A DNA stretch of 64,000 nucleotides from Ignavibacteria bacterium (lineage in GTDB: Bacteria > Bacteroidota > Ignavibacteria > Tepidaquicellales > Tepidaquicellaceae): NCBI GenBank assembly GCA_016716125.1, contig JADJWZ010000005.1, positions 224,758-288,757 on the forward strand, written 5' to 3'. Under the pieces are notes generated by a model that was not told the DNA's origin, made no database searches, and saw only the letters and a program-made list of their open reading frames with translations. Made by a program: the position numbers and the translations under genes. Shown here one piece after another: positions 1-8,093 of this stretch (its first letter is position 1; each line of letters starts with the position of its first letter).

Positions 1-582
1 CTGGAAGTAATGAGACAGCCGCTCGAAGACAGAGTCGTAACGATCTCACGATCCAAAATCACCGTTCAGTATCCCTGCAACTTCATGCTCGTCGCAGCTA
101 TGAATCCTACTCCCGCCGGTTCCGCAAAGGAAACGGAAATGTATAATGACTATGATATTCAGAAATTTCTATCAAAAATATCCGGACCGATACTTGACAG
201 GATAGATCTTCATGTGCATGTGAATCCGGTTAAGTATCAGGAACTGTCAAGCAAAGCCGAACTGGAAAGTTCATCTTCTGTCAGATGCCGAGTGATAAAG
301 GCAAGAGAACTTCAGCTGGAAAGATTTAAAGATAAGATGGGCATTTATTCAAATTCAGGTATGTCTTCAAAAGAAATAAAGGAGTTTTGTAAAATAGATA
401 CAGAGTGTGAAAATCTAATGAAGATGGCAATTACAAAACTCGGACTTTCGGCAAGAGCTTACGACCGGATATTAAAAGTGAGCAGGACAATTGCCGATCT
501 TGACGGATCTGAAAGCATTTCTCCCGCGCATATAAGCGAAGCGATTCAATACAGGAGCTTAGACAGGTCAGGCTGGGTTTGA
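1..582 (+). CDS. comM: ComM/YifB family Mg-chelatase-like AAA+ ATPase (3' part)
   Basis: The frame is open from the first base of the window (LEV then MRQPLEDR), so the gene starts upstream and the first in-window ATG at base 10 is internal. The 193 visible residues are the C-terminal part of a ComM/YifB protein: the AAA+ core segment with AAMNPTPAG, then the sensor stretch SKISGPILDRIDLHV, then the Mg-chelatase C-terminal domain ending SISPAHISEAIQYRSLD. Members are hexameric helicase-like ATPases that promote branch migration during natural transformation. That role is known for ComM and is inferred here. The segment after AAMNPTPAG lacks the cysteines many relatives carry, but E. coli YifB also lacks most of them. 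It converges with the next gene, leaving 6 bp between stops. Confidence 0.93.
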   Translation: MEVMRQPLEDRVVTISRSKITVQYPCNFMLVAAMNPTPAGSAKETEMYNDYDIQKFLSKISGPILDRIDLHVHVNPVKYQELSSKAELESSSSVRCRVIKARELQLERFKDKMGIYSNSGMSSKEIKEFCKIDTECENLMKMAITKLGLSARAYDRILKVSRTIADLDGSESISPAHISEAIQYRSLDRSGWV

Positions 583-588
583 AGAAAC

Positions 589-1362
589 TTATTCCGGAAA
601 ACGACCTTTTGTTTTTTCACTTAAAACTTTAAGCGGTTTAAATTTCTTTTTGACAAGTTTGTATTTATCTACTGCGCTTTTTTGAATATGCGCAATTGCA
701 TCTTCCACCGAATCAGTCAGTATGAAAAGCTTCAGATCTTCGGGACTGATTGTTTTATTTCTGACAAAGTCTTCGAGAAGCTCGGTTAGATTTTTCCAGT
801 AATCCTTTCCCATTATGACAACCGGAAAACCGGATATTTTTTTTGTTTGAATAAGCGTAAGAGTTTCGAAGAGTTCATCCATCGTACCGGCTCCGCCGGG
901 CATTACGACAAAAGCGTATGAATATTTTAGCAGCAGGACTTTTCTAACAAAGAAATATTTGAAAGTAATCCATTTGTCCATATAAGGATTCGGGTCCTGT
1001 TCGAATTCAAGTTCTATATTACATCCGACAGATCTTCCCCCGGCTTCTCTTGCGCCGCGGTTGGCAGCTTCCATAATTCCGGGTCCGCCGCCTGTCATAA
1101 CAGTGAATCCTATTTCAGTCAGCCGTTTTCCAATTTCCCTCGCGGTTTTGTAATATTGATGACCTTCGTCAAATCTGGCAGAACCAAAAACCGTAACGCA
1201 CGGTCCGACAAAATGAAAAGCCCTGAATCCTTTTATGAACTCAAACAAAACTTCGATAGTGAAAATAAATTCTTTTTTCCGGGATCTTGGACCTTCGAGA
1301 AAAAACTTTTCTTCCTGAGATATTTTTTTTTCAGCGGCCGGTTTATCTGTGTTTTTAGTAAT
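589..1362 (-). CDS. LOG family / TIGR00730 Rossmann-fold nucleotide hydrolase, probable ATT start
   Basis: This is a LOG-family protein, the fold of cytokinin riboside 5'-monophosphate phosphoribohydrolases. The signature PGGAGTMDE is present, with the Rossmann segment VTVFGSARF and the glycine-rich TGGGPGIMEAANRGA. The first ATG/GTG/TTG in frame is a TTG at 1248, but the frame stays open upstream and encodes a family-like extension containing EEKFFLEGPRSRKKEF and EVLFEFIKGF. Close long-form relatives begin this way. A good AAGGAG lies at 1374-1369, and six bases later is ATT at 1362-1360, which I take as the start (257 aa). If only standard starts are allowed, the gene would begin at 1248 and lose conserved sequence. 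Substrate is unknown; AMP or another nucleoside monophosphate is the family expectation. Confidence 0.88.
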   Translation of the reverse strand: MTKNTDKPAAEKKISQEEKFFLEGPRSRKKEFIFTIEVLFEFIKGFRAFHFVGPCVTVFGSARFDEGHQYYKTAREIGKRLTEIGFTVMTGGGPGIMEAANRGAREAGGRSVGCNIELEFEQDPNPYMDKWITFKYFFVRKVLLLKYSYAFVVMPGGAGTMDELFETLTLIQTKKISGFPVVIMGKDYWKNLTELLEDFVRNKTISPEDLKLFILTDSVEDAIAHIQKSAVDKYKLVKKKFKPLKVLSEKTKGRFPE

Positions 1363-1470
1363 TATAATCTCCTTAAAATTTAATTGAATAAAATACTTAT
1401 TAATAATAACTGAATAAGTATAAAATTTAATATGATTGAGGTCTTTTGTATGATTGAATAGAGGTGTGTA

Positions 1471-1491
1471 TAACGGAATTGTATTCCGTTA
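1471..1491. repeat. Perfect 9-bp inverted repeat (hairpin)
   Basis: TAACGGAAT, a 3-base loop, then ATTCCGTTA. It sits between the stop of the haem-barrel gene and the start of the LOG gene, both on the minus strand. No T-run follows on either strand, so it is not a classic intrinsic terminator. It is two bases from a second, longer palindrome. Confidence 0.7.
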
Positions 1492-1493
1492 AT

Positions 1494-1527
1494 CAGCGGA
1501 TAAACCACTTGAGTGATTTATCCGCTG
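1494..1527. repeat. Long near-perfect palindrome
   Basis: CAGCGGATAAA at 1494-1504 pairs with TTTATCCGCTG at 1517-1527. Inside, CACT pairs with AGTG around a 2-base centre, with a single C/A mismatch between the arms. It directly follows the 1471-1491 hairpin. It could be an operator, a terminator-like transcript end for the barrel gene, or a REP-type element. There is no U-tract to decide. Confidence 0.65.
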
Positions 1528-1595
1528 TGCTGCAAGAAGTTAATATCTGCAATAACAAAATCGAGTTTGATGTAAATACTAAAACAATATATTTT

Positions 1596-2741
1596 TTAAA
1601 AATAAAAATGAAAGTTCCACTGCCATTCATTATTTTTTTTACCCGGCTCTTCCATAGGAAATCTTACCATTAGCTCTGTCTCTAATCCATAAAACGGAAA
1701 TATTCCAAATCCTGCGCTTATTCTCTTTACATCATCATTTTCTATGTCACGGTTTCTGTCATAATATTCGTATTGACCTCTCAGCTCCACACCTTTGATT
1801 ATTATTACATCAAGTTCACCGAACCAATAAAGCGTCCGCCTTAACGGTATGTCAGATTTGTTCTCTTCAAAATCAACCTCTCCGAGCAATGCAACTCTTT
1901 CCATTATTCCGATCTTTGCAAATCCTCCGAATGCCTGTTTTAGCGCGGTTATTGTCTGTGTAAAACCAGTATCAATTGTATTATAAGGATTATTTAAAAA
2001 TGATCCGCCGAAATTTATATTGAAGTCCCTGTCACTGAAATCAAATGTAAAGTCCGTCGAAGCTACAAACATTTTGTGCGGGTCGCGGCCCAGAAAATCA
2101 AGATTCATGGGATTATATAATCCAACGCTCGCTCTGAACCAGTCAGGTGATACTCCAAGTTCAAATCCGGTATTAACAAAATATGGTGTATTCAATAACA
2201 TTTGTCTCTGATACGCTCTGTGTTCGACTATCCTGATTCCGTAATCCGGCGAGAATCTGCCGATCTTCAGATATGTATTGGCAGGCAGGTTGGAAATCAT
2301 ACCGTAAACTTCATACTTAGTTTCAATTCCCGGAATATTAATTCCTGATGTTGCAAATATGTTCAGGATTTTATTTATCTCCGCATTGATATAAATGTCT
2401 CCCTGCATTGCAAGAAATGAATTGTAATTTGCAGCGCCTTCCACTTCATTGTCCACCTGCGCTACTCTTACGTCACCGCCGAGTGTGATGCCTTTTGATA
2501 TTTTCGGAGAGAATTTAGTTTTGCCTGCGATTTTTTCGAACATATCCATCTTGAGATTTTTCTTAGCAAAATAATCTCCGCCTTTGTTTCTCATTAATCC
2601 GCCGCTCGGATTTACATGGCAGTCCATACACTTGTCTCCCGTGTAAGCGGAAAATCTCGGATATGTGTATGATTTTTTTGGTGTGAAAAAATTTACGGAT
2701 AAAATTGTGATAGAAAAAATAAGTAATAATTTAATTTTCAT
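1596..2741 (-). CDS. Predicted outer-membrane beta-barrel with N-terminal monohaem CxxCH motif
   Basis: 381 aa, start ATG at 2741 followed by a signal peptide of about 25 residues. Directly after the predicted mature N-terminus comes a single c-type haem motif, CMDCH (C38, C41, H42), inside KCMDCHVNPSGGLMRNKGGDY. The rest alternates short amphipathic strands rich in Tyr/Phe/Gly and ends in FHFYF, a typical terminal beta-signal for barrel insertion. I infer an outer-membrane barrel whose periplasmic N-terminus carries one covalently bound haem, which could move electrons or help assembly. The name of the family is not known to me. No multihaem cytochrome or MtrA-like partner is nearby. It is transcribed alone: the gene on its upstream side ends 141 bp before its start. 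Confidence 0.72.
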   Translation of the reverse strand: MKIKLLLIFSITILSVNFFTPKKSYTYPRFSAYTGDKCMDCHVNPSGGLMRNKGGDYFAKKNLKMDMFEKIAGKTKFSPKISKGITLGGDVRVAQVDNEVEGAANYNSFLAMQGDIYINAEINKILNIFATSGINIPGIETKYEVYGMISNLPANTYLKIGRFSPDYGIRIVEHRAYQRQMLLNTPYFVNTGFELGVSPDWFRASVGLYNPMNLDFLGRDPHKMFVASTDFTFDFSDRDFNINFGGSFLNNPYNTIDTGFTQTITALKQAFGGFAKIGIMERVALLGEVDFEENKSDIPLRRTLYWFGELDVIIIKGVELRGQYEYYDRNRDIENDDVKRISAGFGIFPFYGLETELMVRFPMEEPGKKNNEWQWNFHFYF

Positions 2742-2882
2742 TTTTAGTTTTTAAATTAATTGAATTAATAAATCAAAACTATTGAATTTATATTTTACTT
2801 ACAAAATTAAATTCCTCTAATTGTAGAATTCTAATTGTAGAAATCAAATTTCTAACAGATGTCAATCCGGTTTATAAATACA

Positions 2883-3320
2883 TCAGTATTTCGAGATCTT
2901 AACTTTCCCTGTGGTTGTATTTCCTCTGAAGACGGAATATCTCCATTCTCCTGCAACCGAATTTGACAGCAAATCCATATTCCAAAAAACATTGCTGTCT
3001 GCAATTCTCGGATTTGTGTTTATGAAAACTTTCTTTTCGGCGCTGTTAATATTTCCGGAGAATTCGTTACTCATTGAAAAATATCCCGGAAAATCAGTTA
3101 CATAATTTTTTGTCACAAGTAATGTTCCCGTTATCTCTCCGTTTACATTAGTTTTAACAGTGATAATTCCGTCGACAAGCGCTTTGCCTGTGCTGTCTGA
3201 CATTTTATATCTGAACATTCCTTTACCGAATTTAAAATTTCCGTTGTCTTCGCTTGAAGAGCAGCTTGCAGCTGTTATTAAAATCACAGTCAGAATTGTA
3301 TTTATAATTTTTAGCATCAT
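2883..3320 (-). CDS. Small predicted lipoprotein, unknown function
   Basis: 145 aa with a hydrophobic N-terminus and a lipobox-like ITAASC (Cys20) followed by SSSEDNG, so probably a lipid-anchored envelope protein. The mature part has alternating short strands and no cysteine or recognisable catalytic motif. I do not recognise the family. The start is ATG ATG; either may be used. It stands alone, 120 bp from the terminator of the protease gene. Confidence 0.6.
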   Translation of the reverse strand: MMLKIINTILTVILITAASCSSSEDNGNFKFGKGMFRYKMSDSTGKALVDGIITVKTNVNGEITGTLLVTKNYVTDFPGYFSMSNEFSGNINSAEKKVFINTNPRIADSNVFWNMDLLSNSVAGEWRYSVFRGNTTTGKVKISKY

Positions 3321-3371
3321 TTTTTATAATTTGAATGTTAAATTTATTTTTAAATAATAAATATTTCTTAC

Positions 3372-3394
3372 AAAAAAGCCCGGAGCGTCCGGGC
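3372..3394 (-). terminator. Intrinsic terminator of the reprolysin-like protease gene
   Basis: Read on the minus strand: GCCCGGA, loop CGC, TCCGGGC, then six T. It lies about 48 bp past the stop of the 3442-5157 gene. Confidence 0.88.
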
Positions 3395-3441
3395 TTTTCA
3401 AAAATTATTTCTAAATACCCAATTTAAAAATCACCGGAATA

Positions 3442-5157
3442 TTACTTAATTAATACCATACGTTTCACTTCTCTGAAATTACCAGTGTTAAGTTCATAGA
3501 AATAAATCCCGCTGGAGATGTTATATTCAGATGATCTGAATACTACATCATAAAATCCAGGCGCATGATATTTGTCGGACAGTAATACTGCAATCGTCTT
3601 ACCGCTGATGTCATATATTTTCAGTGAAACATTTGCTTCCTGCGGCAAAGCAAATCTGATCTTTGTTTCAGGATTAAACGGGTTCGGTGAATTCTGATAA
3701 AGGTCAAATGTTGACGGCTGTTCGGATGAATTCAATTCCTGAGTCAGGCAGCTCGCCTGCGCATATCTGAGACGTATCGTGTCGCCGGGTAATGGTCCGA
3801 ATCCGGAAGCAAGATTAATACCGCCTCCTTGATTTACAGGCCAGAGATGACAATAACTCATTATTGTGCCGACTCTCGGTCTCAGCTGCGTAAAGCAATT
3901 TCCCTCAGCATTGTAACATGAATCAATCGCCCGGTTCACTCCGCCGCCTACAGGCCAAACGCATGAATGAGTGTGTCTTGATCCTATGCTGTGTCCCATT
4001 TCATGTGTGATGACTTGCACCGTCCATGAGAAAGTTGGATACCCCTGATAATTATTTTCCATATTACTGAATGCAAATCTGCCTGCAGAATCCTGAGCGC
4101 TGTAATTACTGCACATTACTCTGATCCAGGCAATTCCTCCCAGATTGGCGGTTCTTGTCGAAAGTAAATGAGCGATGTTTCCCTGAAAATTATCGCGTGT
4201 ATTTCCGCCGAATCTGAGTAAAACAATATATGAATCGTTTAGTCCGCTGTAAGGATCATTTGCCGTCCATACTCCGACTGACGAAACAACAAAAGGTATT
4301 TGTTCATTCTGATAAATTGTCTTTACGTTGTTAAACATCGCAGTTATAAAATTACCTACGTTCTGTGTGTTGTTGCCGTTGTCCTGATACATTTTAAAAT
4401 CAGCTTCGAAATATACTTTGATCGGAAGACGGTTCGGATCGTCTGTTTGATTATTACCGTCTGACACTTCATTTGGAATATAAGGTCTGATGAATTTCTC
4501 TTCATAATCCTCAACACCGCATTTGTAACTGTTTATGATATTTAAATCTGCGTCATTGTAGTATATATAATTTTCTGAGTTTGAATTATCATTGTTTGTG
4601 ATACTGCCAAGGACATAATTTCCGTTTTCATCGGAAATAATCGCAACAACCATATTGTCAAAGACGCTTAGCGATGCCAGTGATTTTTCATTTCCTTTAA
4701 TAATGCCGTTATAGTGAAGACCGTGTTTATAATTCACATACCTGTCACCGTTTCCGGATTTTTCAAATATTGTAAAATCTTCAGAAACAGGTAGAGAACG
4801 TGTAAGTTCAAGTACGGCAAAGTCTCTTTCATTCACAGGGATCTTAAATTCTATGTTTTCATTTTGTGAAGCGATAAAATTTCTGAGCTGACCAGTGTTT
4901 AGTTTCAGTAAAGTAGCTTTATTTACAAAAGAAGATGTGTTGTCATTCACGCCGGTGTTTTCGGAAAAATCAAAAAGCTTAACGCTGCTGAAATTTTCTG
5001 TCTGCCTCTTATCACGAATGACTTCACTTACTTTTTTAATATTATTATTAATTGTATTATTCTGGTTAACAACGTTTATTTTATTTTCAGAATATTCAGT
5101 ACCTGTTAAAAATGAGATCAGCAGAATTGCCAGAGGTAAAAGTATTATCTTTTTCAT
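3442..5157 (-). CDS. Secreted M12B reprolysin-like zinc metalloprotease with T9SS sorting domain
   Basis: 571 aa. A signal peptide (about residues 1-20) is followed by a propeptide-like region and a metzincin catalytic domain. The zinc site HEMGHSIGSRH is at about residues 385-395, with the Met-turn MSYC at about 433, the hallmark of metzincins such as reprolysins. The last 85 residues form a type A T9SS sorting domain: NSPNPFNPETKIRFALP, a beta-sandwich with DISGKTIAVL, and the terminal tail VKRMVLIK. I infer an exported, possibly surface-anchored or released endopeptidase. The gene has its own terminator downstream. The substrate is unknown; nutrient protein degradation is the simplest guess. 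Confidence 0.9.
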   Translation of the reverse strand: MKKIILLPLAILLISFLTGTEYSENKINVVNQNNTINNNIKKVSEVIRDKRQTENFSSVKLFDFSENTGVNDNTSSFVNKATLLKLNTGQLRNFIASQNENIEFKIPVNERDFAVLELTRSLPVSEDFTIFEKSGNGDRYVNYKHGLHYNGIIKGNEKSLASLSVFDNMVVAIISDENGNYVLGSITNNDNSNSENYIYYNDADLNIINSYKCGVEDYEEKFIRPYIPNEVSDGNNQTDDPNRLPIKVYFEADFKMYQDNGNNTQNVGNFITAMFNNVKTIYQNEQIPFVVSSVGVWTANDPYSGLNDSYIVLLRFGGNTRDNFQGNIAHLLSTRTANLGGIAWIRVMCSNYSAQDSAGRFAFSNMENNYQGYPTFSWTVQVITHEMGHSIGSRHTHSCVWPVGGGVNRAIDSCYNAEGNCFTQLRPRVGTIMSYCHLWPVNQGGGINLASGFGPLPGDTIRLRYAQASCLTQELNSSEQPSTFDLYQNSPNPFNPETKIRFALPQEANVSLKIYDISGKTIAVLLSDKYHAPGFYDVVFRSSEYNISSGIYFYELNTGNFREVKRMVLIK

Positions 5158-5245
5158 ATTTATCTCCTTTCGTCAGATGAATTAATAAAATCATTTTGAG
5201 GCGCGTTGATTATTGGATCAGGTGCAGTAACAACTCTTTGATATT

Positions 5246-5626
5246 TCAGATCTCGTTAACATTTGCTCCCGTCAGCAGAAGTTCCTGATTACCGTTGGCA
5301 AATTCCACATTATATGAAACTGAAGTTTCAGTATAGGTCAGTACATTATTAACAACCTGAAAATTTCTTGTAATAGAATTTGAATTGGGGCATGTAAGCT
5401 GCGCCTGTCCGCTTGTCTGAAATACTACTGTTTCGTCAGGACATATATCCTGAGCTGCACCGGTTTGCTGAATAAGTTTCCAGTTACCGACTATATCACC
5501 CGGGACGTTCGGCGTAATGGAATTTAATGCATCTTCACACTCACTGCCGGAGATTGTAAGGAAAAAAATTATGGATACACTTAAAAAAGAAAGAAAACCT
5601 TTGTATAGTGATTTGTGTTTATTCAT
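5246..5626 (-). CDS. Exported lipocalin-like small protein
   Basis: 126 aa with a signal sequence of about 28 residues. The mature part starts with an IVGNWKLIQQ block and a run of beta strands, as in bacterial lipocalin-like domains (the GxW motif at the first strand). Residue -1 to the first cysteine is Glu, so a lipoprotein processing site is unlikely. The protein ends shortly after the predicted seventh strand, so it is shorter than many relatives, but no frame break is apparent. Two or three cysteines could form a disulphide. Ligand unknown. It lies 88 bp from the start of the protease gene on the same strand. Confidence 0.5.
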   Translation of the reverse strand: MNKHKSLYKGFLSFLSVSIIFFLTISGSECEDALNSITPNVPGDIVGNWKLIQQTGAAQDICPDETVVFQTSGQAQLTCPNSNSITRNFQVVNNVLTYTETSVSYNVEFANGNQELLLTGANVNEI

Positions 5627-5806
5627 GGTTTTTTATTTTTTAGTAATTTATAAATATTAATCTTCAATATCAACAATTAATTAAAAAGCCTGATTAATAC
5701 TATTAATAAATTGTAAAATATATTAAAATCAAAGTAGATTTTTAAATTAAAAGACACTATTTTCACCCATCAAATAAACCACTTTATTAATTTAAATCAA
5801 AAGGAA

Positions 5807-7963
5807 ATGAAAAAAACACTTTCTTCTTTGTTTGTTGCCGTATTATTTCTGGCAATGAGCAATTTTGCGTTATCTCAGGTCAGAGTTATACCAACTCAAA
5901 CTGATTATCCGGATTTTGTTACAGCTTTTGCAGCTATTCAAGCCGGTACACACGGCGCTGCACCGACTGCAACCGTTATCGGGAGTTTCTCTCAAACTGC
6001 CGGAGCTATTCTAACCAATAATAGCCCCACTGCTATTACAAGCATTAATATTTACACAAGCGGTGTGTTTACCGTAACCGGCGCAGTTGGAATGGCCGCT
6101 CCCATCATAACTTTCAATGATATAGACAATGCTGTCATTGACGGAAGTATCGGACAAGCCGGATTAAACAGAGATCTTACTTTTAATCATTTAAATACTG
6201 CTTCCGCTTTAATGGGAATAATAAATCTTTCCAACGGATCTTCCGATAATGTAATGAGATATTGCAATTTGACAACTCTTTCTTTAAACGGCAGAATGAT
6301 CAATGTCGCACAGACAACGGCTGTTTTCGGTGGAAATGACAACAATACAATTGAATATTGTTTTGTTGACGGAGGCTCCAGAGGTATTCAGACTTTCGGT
6401 ACTGCAGGAATAGCACCAAATGATAACACTATTATAAATAACAACATTGTTACAAACGCAGCAACACTCGGAATTTTTATTGGCAGCGAATTGGATGGTG
6501 TAACATGTAATTATAACTCTGTTTCAATAAACAGAGGTTTATTGAATAATGGTGCTACTGCTCTCTTTTACAGAGCGATTGCGATTCAGGCTGGTGGAAC
6601 TGTTAATGTTATAGGAAATGAAGTTTTCAGCCTGAATAACTCCACAGCCGGAAATACTTATCAGTATCAGGGCATTATAACTATTCCTCAGCCTGTTGCG
6701 GGAGTAGTTAATTACACTCTTAATCTGATTAATAACTGCGTCACTCTAATGGATGATAATTTAACATCAGCATCCATAATTGGAATATATGCAGCGGCGA
6801 ACGCTACATCGCCTGCTAACACTCAAAATGTTTATAATAATACAGTAAGAATTGGCGGAACGGGATTAGTGGTGCCTGCAGGTGCATATTATGCCGGTTT
6901 ACTTGTTTCAATTACCATTGCCGGATCTACGGTTAATTCTTATAACAATATTTCTTCTTATGAAAGAACCGCAAATAATGTTACAAGTTTTGGAATCGCA
7001 TATGATCTTACATCTTACCCTGCAGCAGGAGTTGCTCTGAATTCAGATTACAATACTGCAAGTGCGTATGTTAATACATTTGGTTGGGACGGCGGTTATG
7101 GAACCACAGTATATCAGAACAGCGGTATTGAATTATATAAAGATACCCTTTGCAGTATAGGTATCGAACAGCATACGACTTTTGACAGTTTACTGTTTGC
7201 CGGTGCTAATTCTTGTATGTTTGCTGCAGGAACTGTCGGAGGAAACATGAACGGTATGGTTCTAGCCGCAGTGCCAAATGATATTGACGGAACTGCAAGA
7301 AATGCAACGTATCCTTACAGAGGTTGTTATGAAGGAGCAACATTAAAGGTATTAACACTTGGTGTTGATCTTGAAGGAGTAACTTCAAATACACCGCAAA
7401 TCAGTGTCCGATTGCTTCTTGCCTGTGCAGGAGTTGCAACCAGTGTAGGAGATTTTAATCCTACTACAAATCAAACAGTAGTTACTTATGGTGATGCAAT
7501 TTCTACAGCAACCGGATATGTGATTGATGTCAGATCTATGAGGCATATCCAAACATGGAGTGCTTCAACTGTTACATTTACCGGTTCTGCCGGAAGTTAC
7601 AATTTTACAACTTCGACAAGTCAGGCATTTGGCAGTAATCAGGCAAGTTCACCTGTAGCATTTTATGGAGGAGACGTAAATCAGGATGGAGTTGTTGATG
7701 TTGCGGATTTGACAGCAATAGATAATGATGCATTTAATTTTATATCCGGATGCAGAATCAGAACAGATGTTGACAATAACGAAGTAGTTGATATAGACGA
7801 TGCATCAATTACTGATAACAATGCATTCAATTTTGTTGGTGCAGTATCACCTTGCGGACCTGGACCAGCACCGAGTTCTTTAATTTCAAACCAGAACGTA
7901 ACATTCAAAAATATAAATACATTTGATAAAAATATTTTGAATAGTACTATCGATACTCCATAA
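5807..7963 (+). CDS. Secreted beta-helix protein with C-terminal dockerin-like calcium repeats
   Basis: 718 aa with a clear signal peptide ending SNFALSQ. The main body (about residues 90-450) has recurring short N-rich turns such as NNTIEYC and NDNTIINNNIV, typical of right-handed parallel beta-helix proteins. Near the C-terminus are two calcium-loop segments, DVNQDGVVDVADL and DVDNNEVVDIDDA, each followed by a helix ending AFNF. That is the arrangement of a type I dockerin. There is no T9SS sorting tail. Start ATG at 5807 has AAAAGGA just upstream. It stands alone with its own terminator. Role unknown; polysaccharide binding, adhesion or a surface assembly are possibilities. Confidence 0.72.
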   Translation: MKKTLSSLFVAVLFLAMSNFALSQVRVIPTQTDYPDFVTAFAAIQAGTHGAAPTATVIGSFSQTAGAILTNNSPTAITSINIYTSGVFTVTGAVGMAAPIITFNDIDNAVIDGSIGQAGLNRDLTFNHLNTASALMGIINLSNGSSDNVMRYCNLTTLSLNGRMINVAQTTAVFGGNDNNTIEYCFVDGGSRGIQTFGTAGIAPNDNTIINNNIVTNAATLGIFIGSELDGVTCNYNSVSINRGLLNNGATALFYRAIAIQAGGTVNVIGNEVFSLNNSTAGNTYQYQGIITIPQPVAGVVNYTLNLINNCVTLMDDNLTSASIIGIYAAANATSPANTQNVYNNTVRIGGTGLVVPAGAYYAGLLVSITIAGSTVNSYNNISSYERTANNVTSFGIAYDLTSYPAAGVALNSDYNTASAYVNTFGWDGGYGTTVYQNSGIELYKDTLCSIGIEQHTTFDSLLFAGANSCMFAAGTVGGNMNGMVLAAVPNDIDGTARNATYPYRGCYEGATLKVLTLGVDLEGVTSNTPQISVRLLLACAGVATSVGDFNPTTNQTVVTYGDAISTATGYVIDVRSMRHIQTWSASTVTFTGSAGSYNFTTSTSQAFGSNQASSPVAFYGGDVNQDGVVDVADLTAIDNDAFNFISGCRIRTDVDNNEVVDIDDASITDNNAFNFVGAVSPCGPGPAPSSLISNQNVTFKNINTFDKNILNSTIDTP

Positions 7964-7984
7964 TCAAAATATTGAATTTAAATT

Positions 7985-8016
7985 ACCCCGGTTGTTCATT
8001 CAGCCGGGGTTTTTTA
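7985..8016 (+). terminator. Intrinsic terminator after the beta-helix/dockerin gene
   Basis: ACCCCGG, a 12-base loop, CCGGGGT, then a run of T. It lies 22 bp past the stop at 7963. Confidence 0.9.
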
Positions 8017-8093
8017 TTTTAAGACGAATTTTGATAATATTATTATCTTGATTTTAAAAATTGATATGCAAAGTTTATTTAAAAAAAATTATC

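Noticed and set aside
1464..1673. Small plus-strand open frame
   Set aside because: It covers the double palindrome and the end of the haem-barrel gene; its composition is that of non-coding DNA and it has no match to a family.
8061..8093. TTG start for the M28 peptidase
   Set aside because: It would put 11 residues ahead of a good signal sequence; ATG at 8094 fits better.
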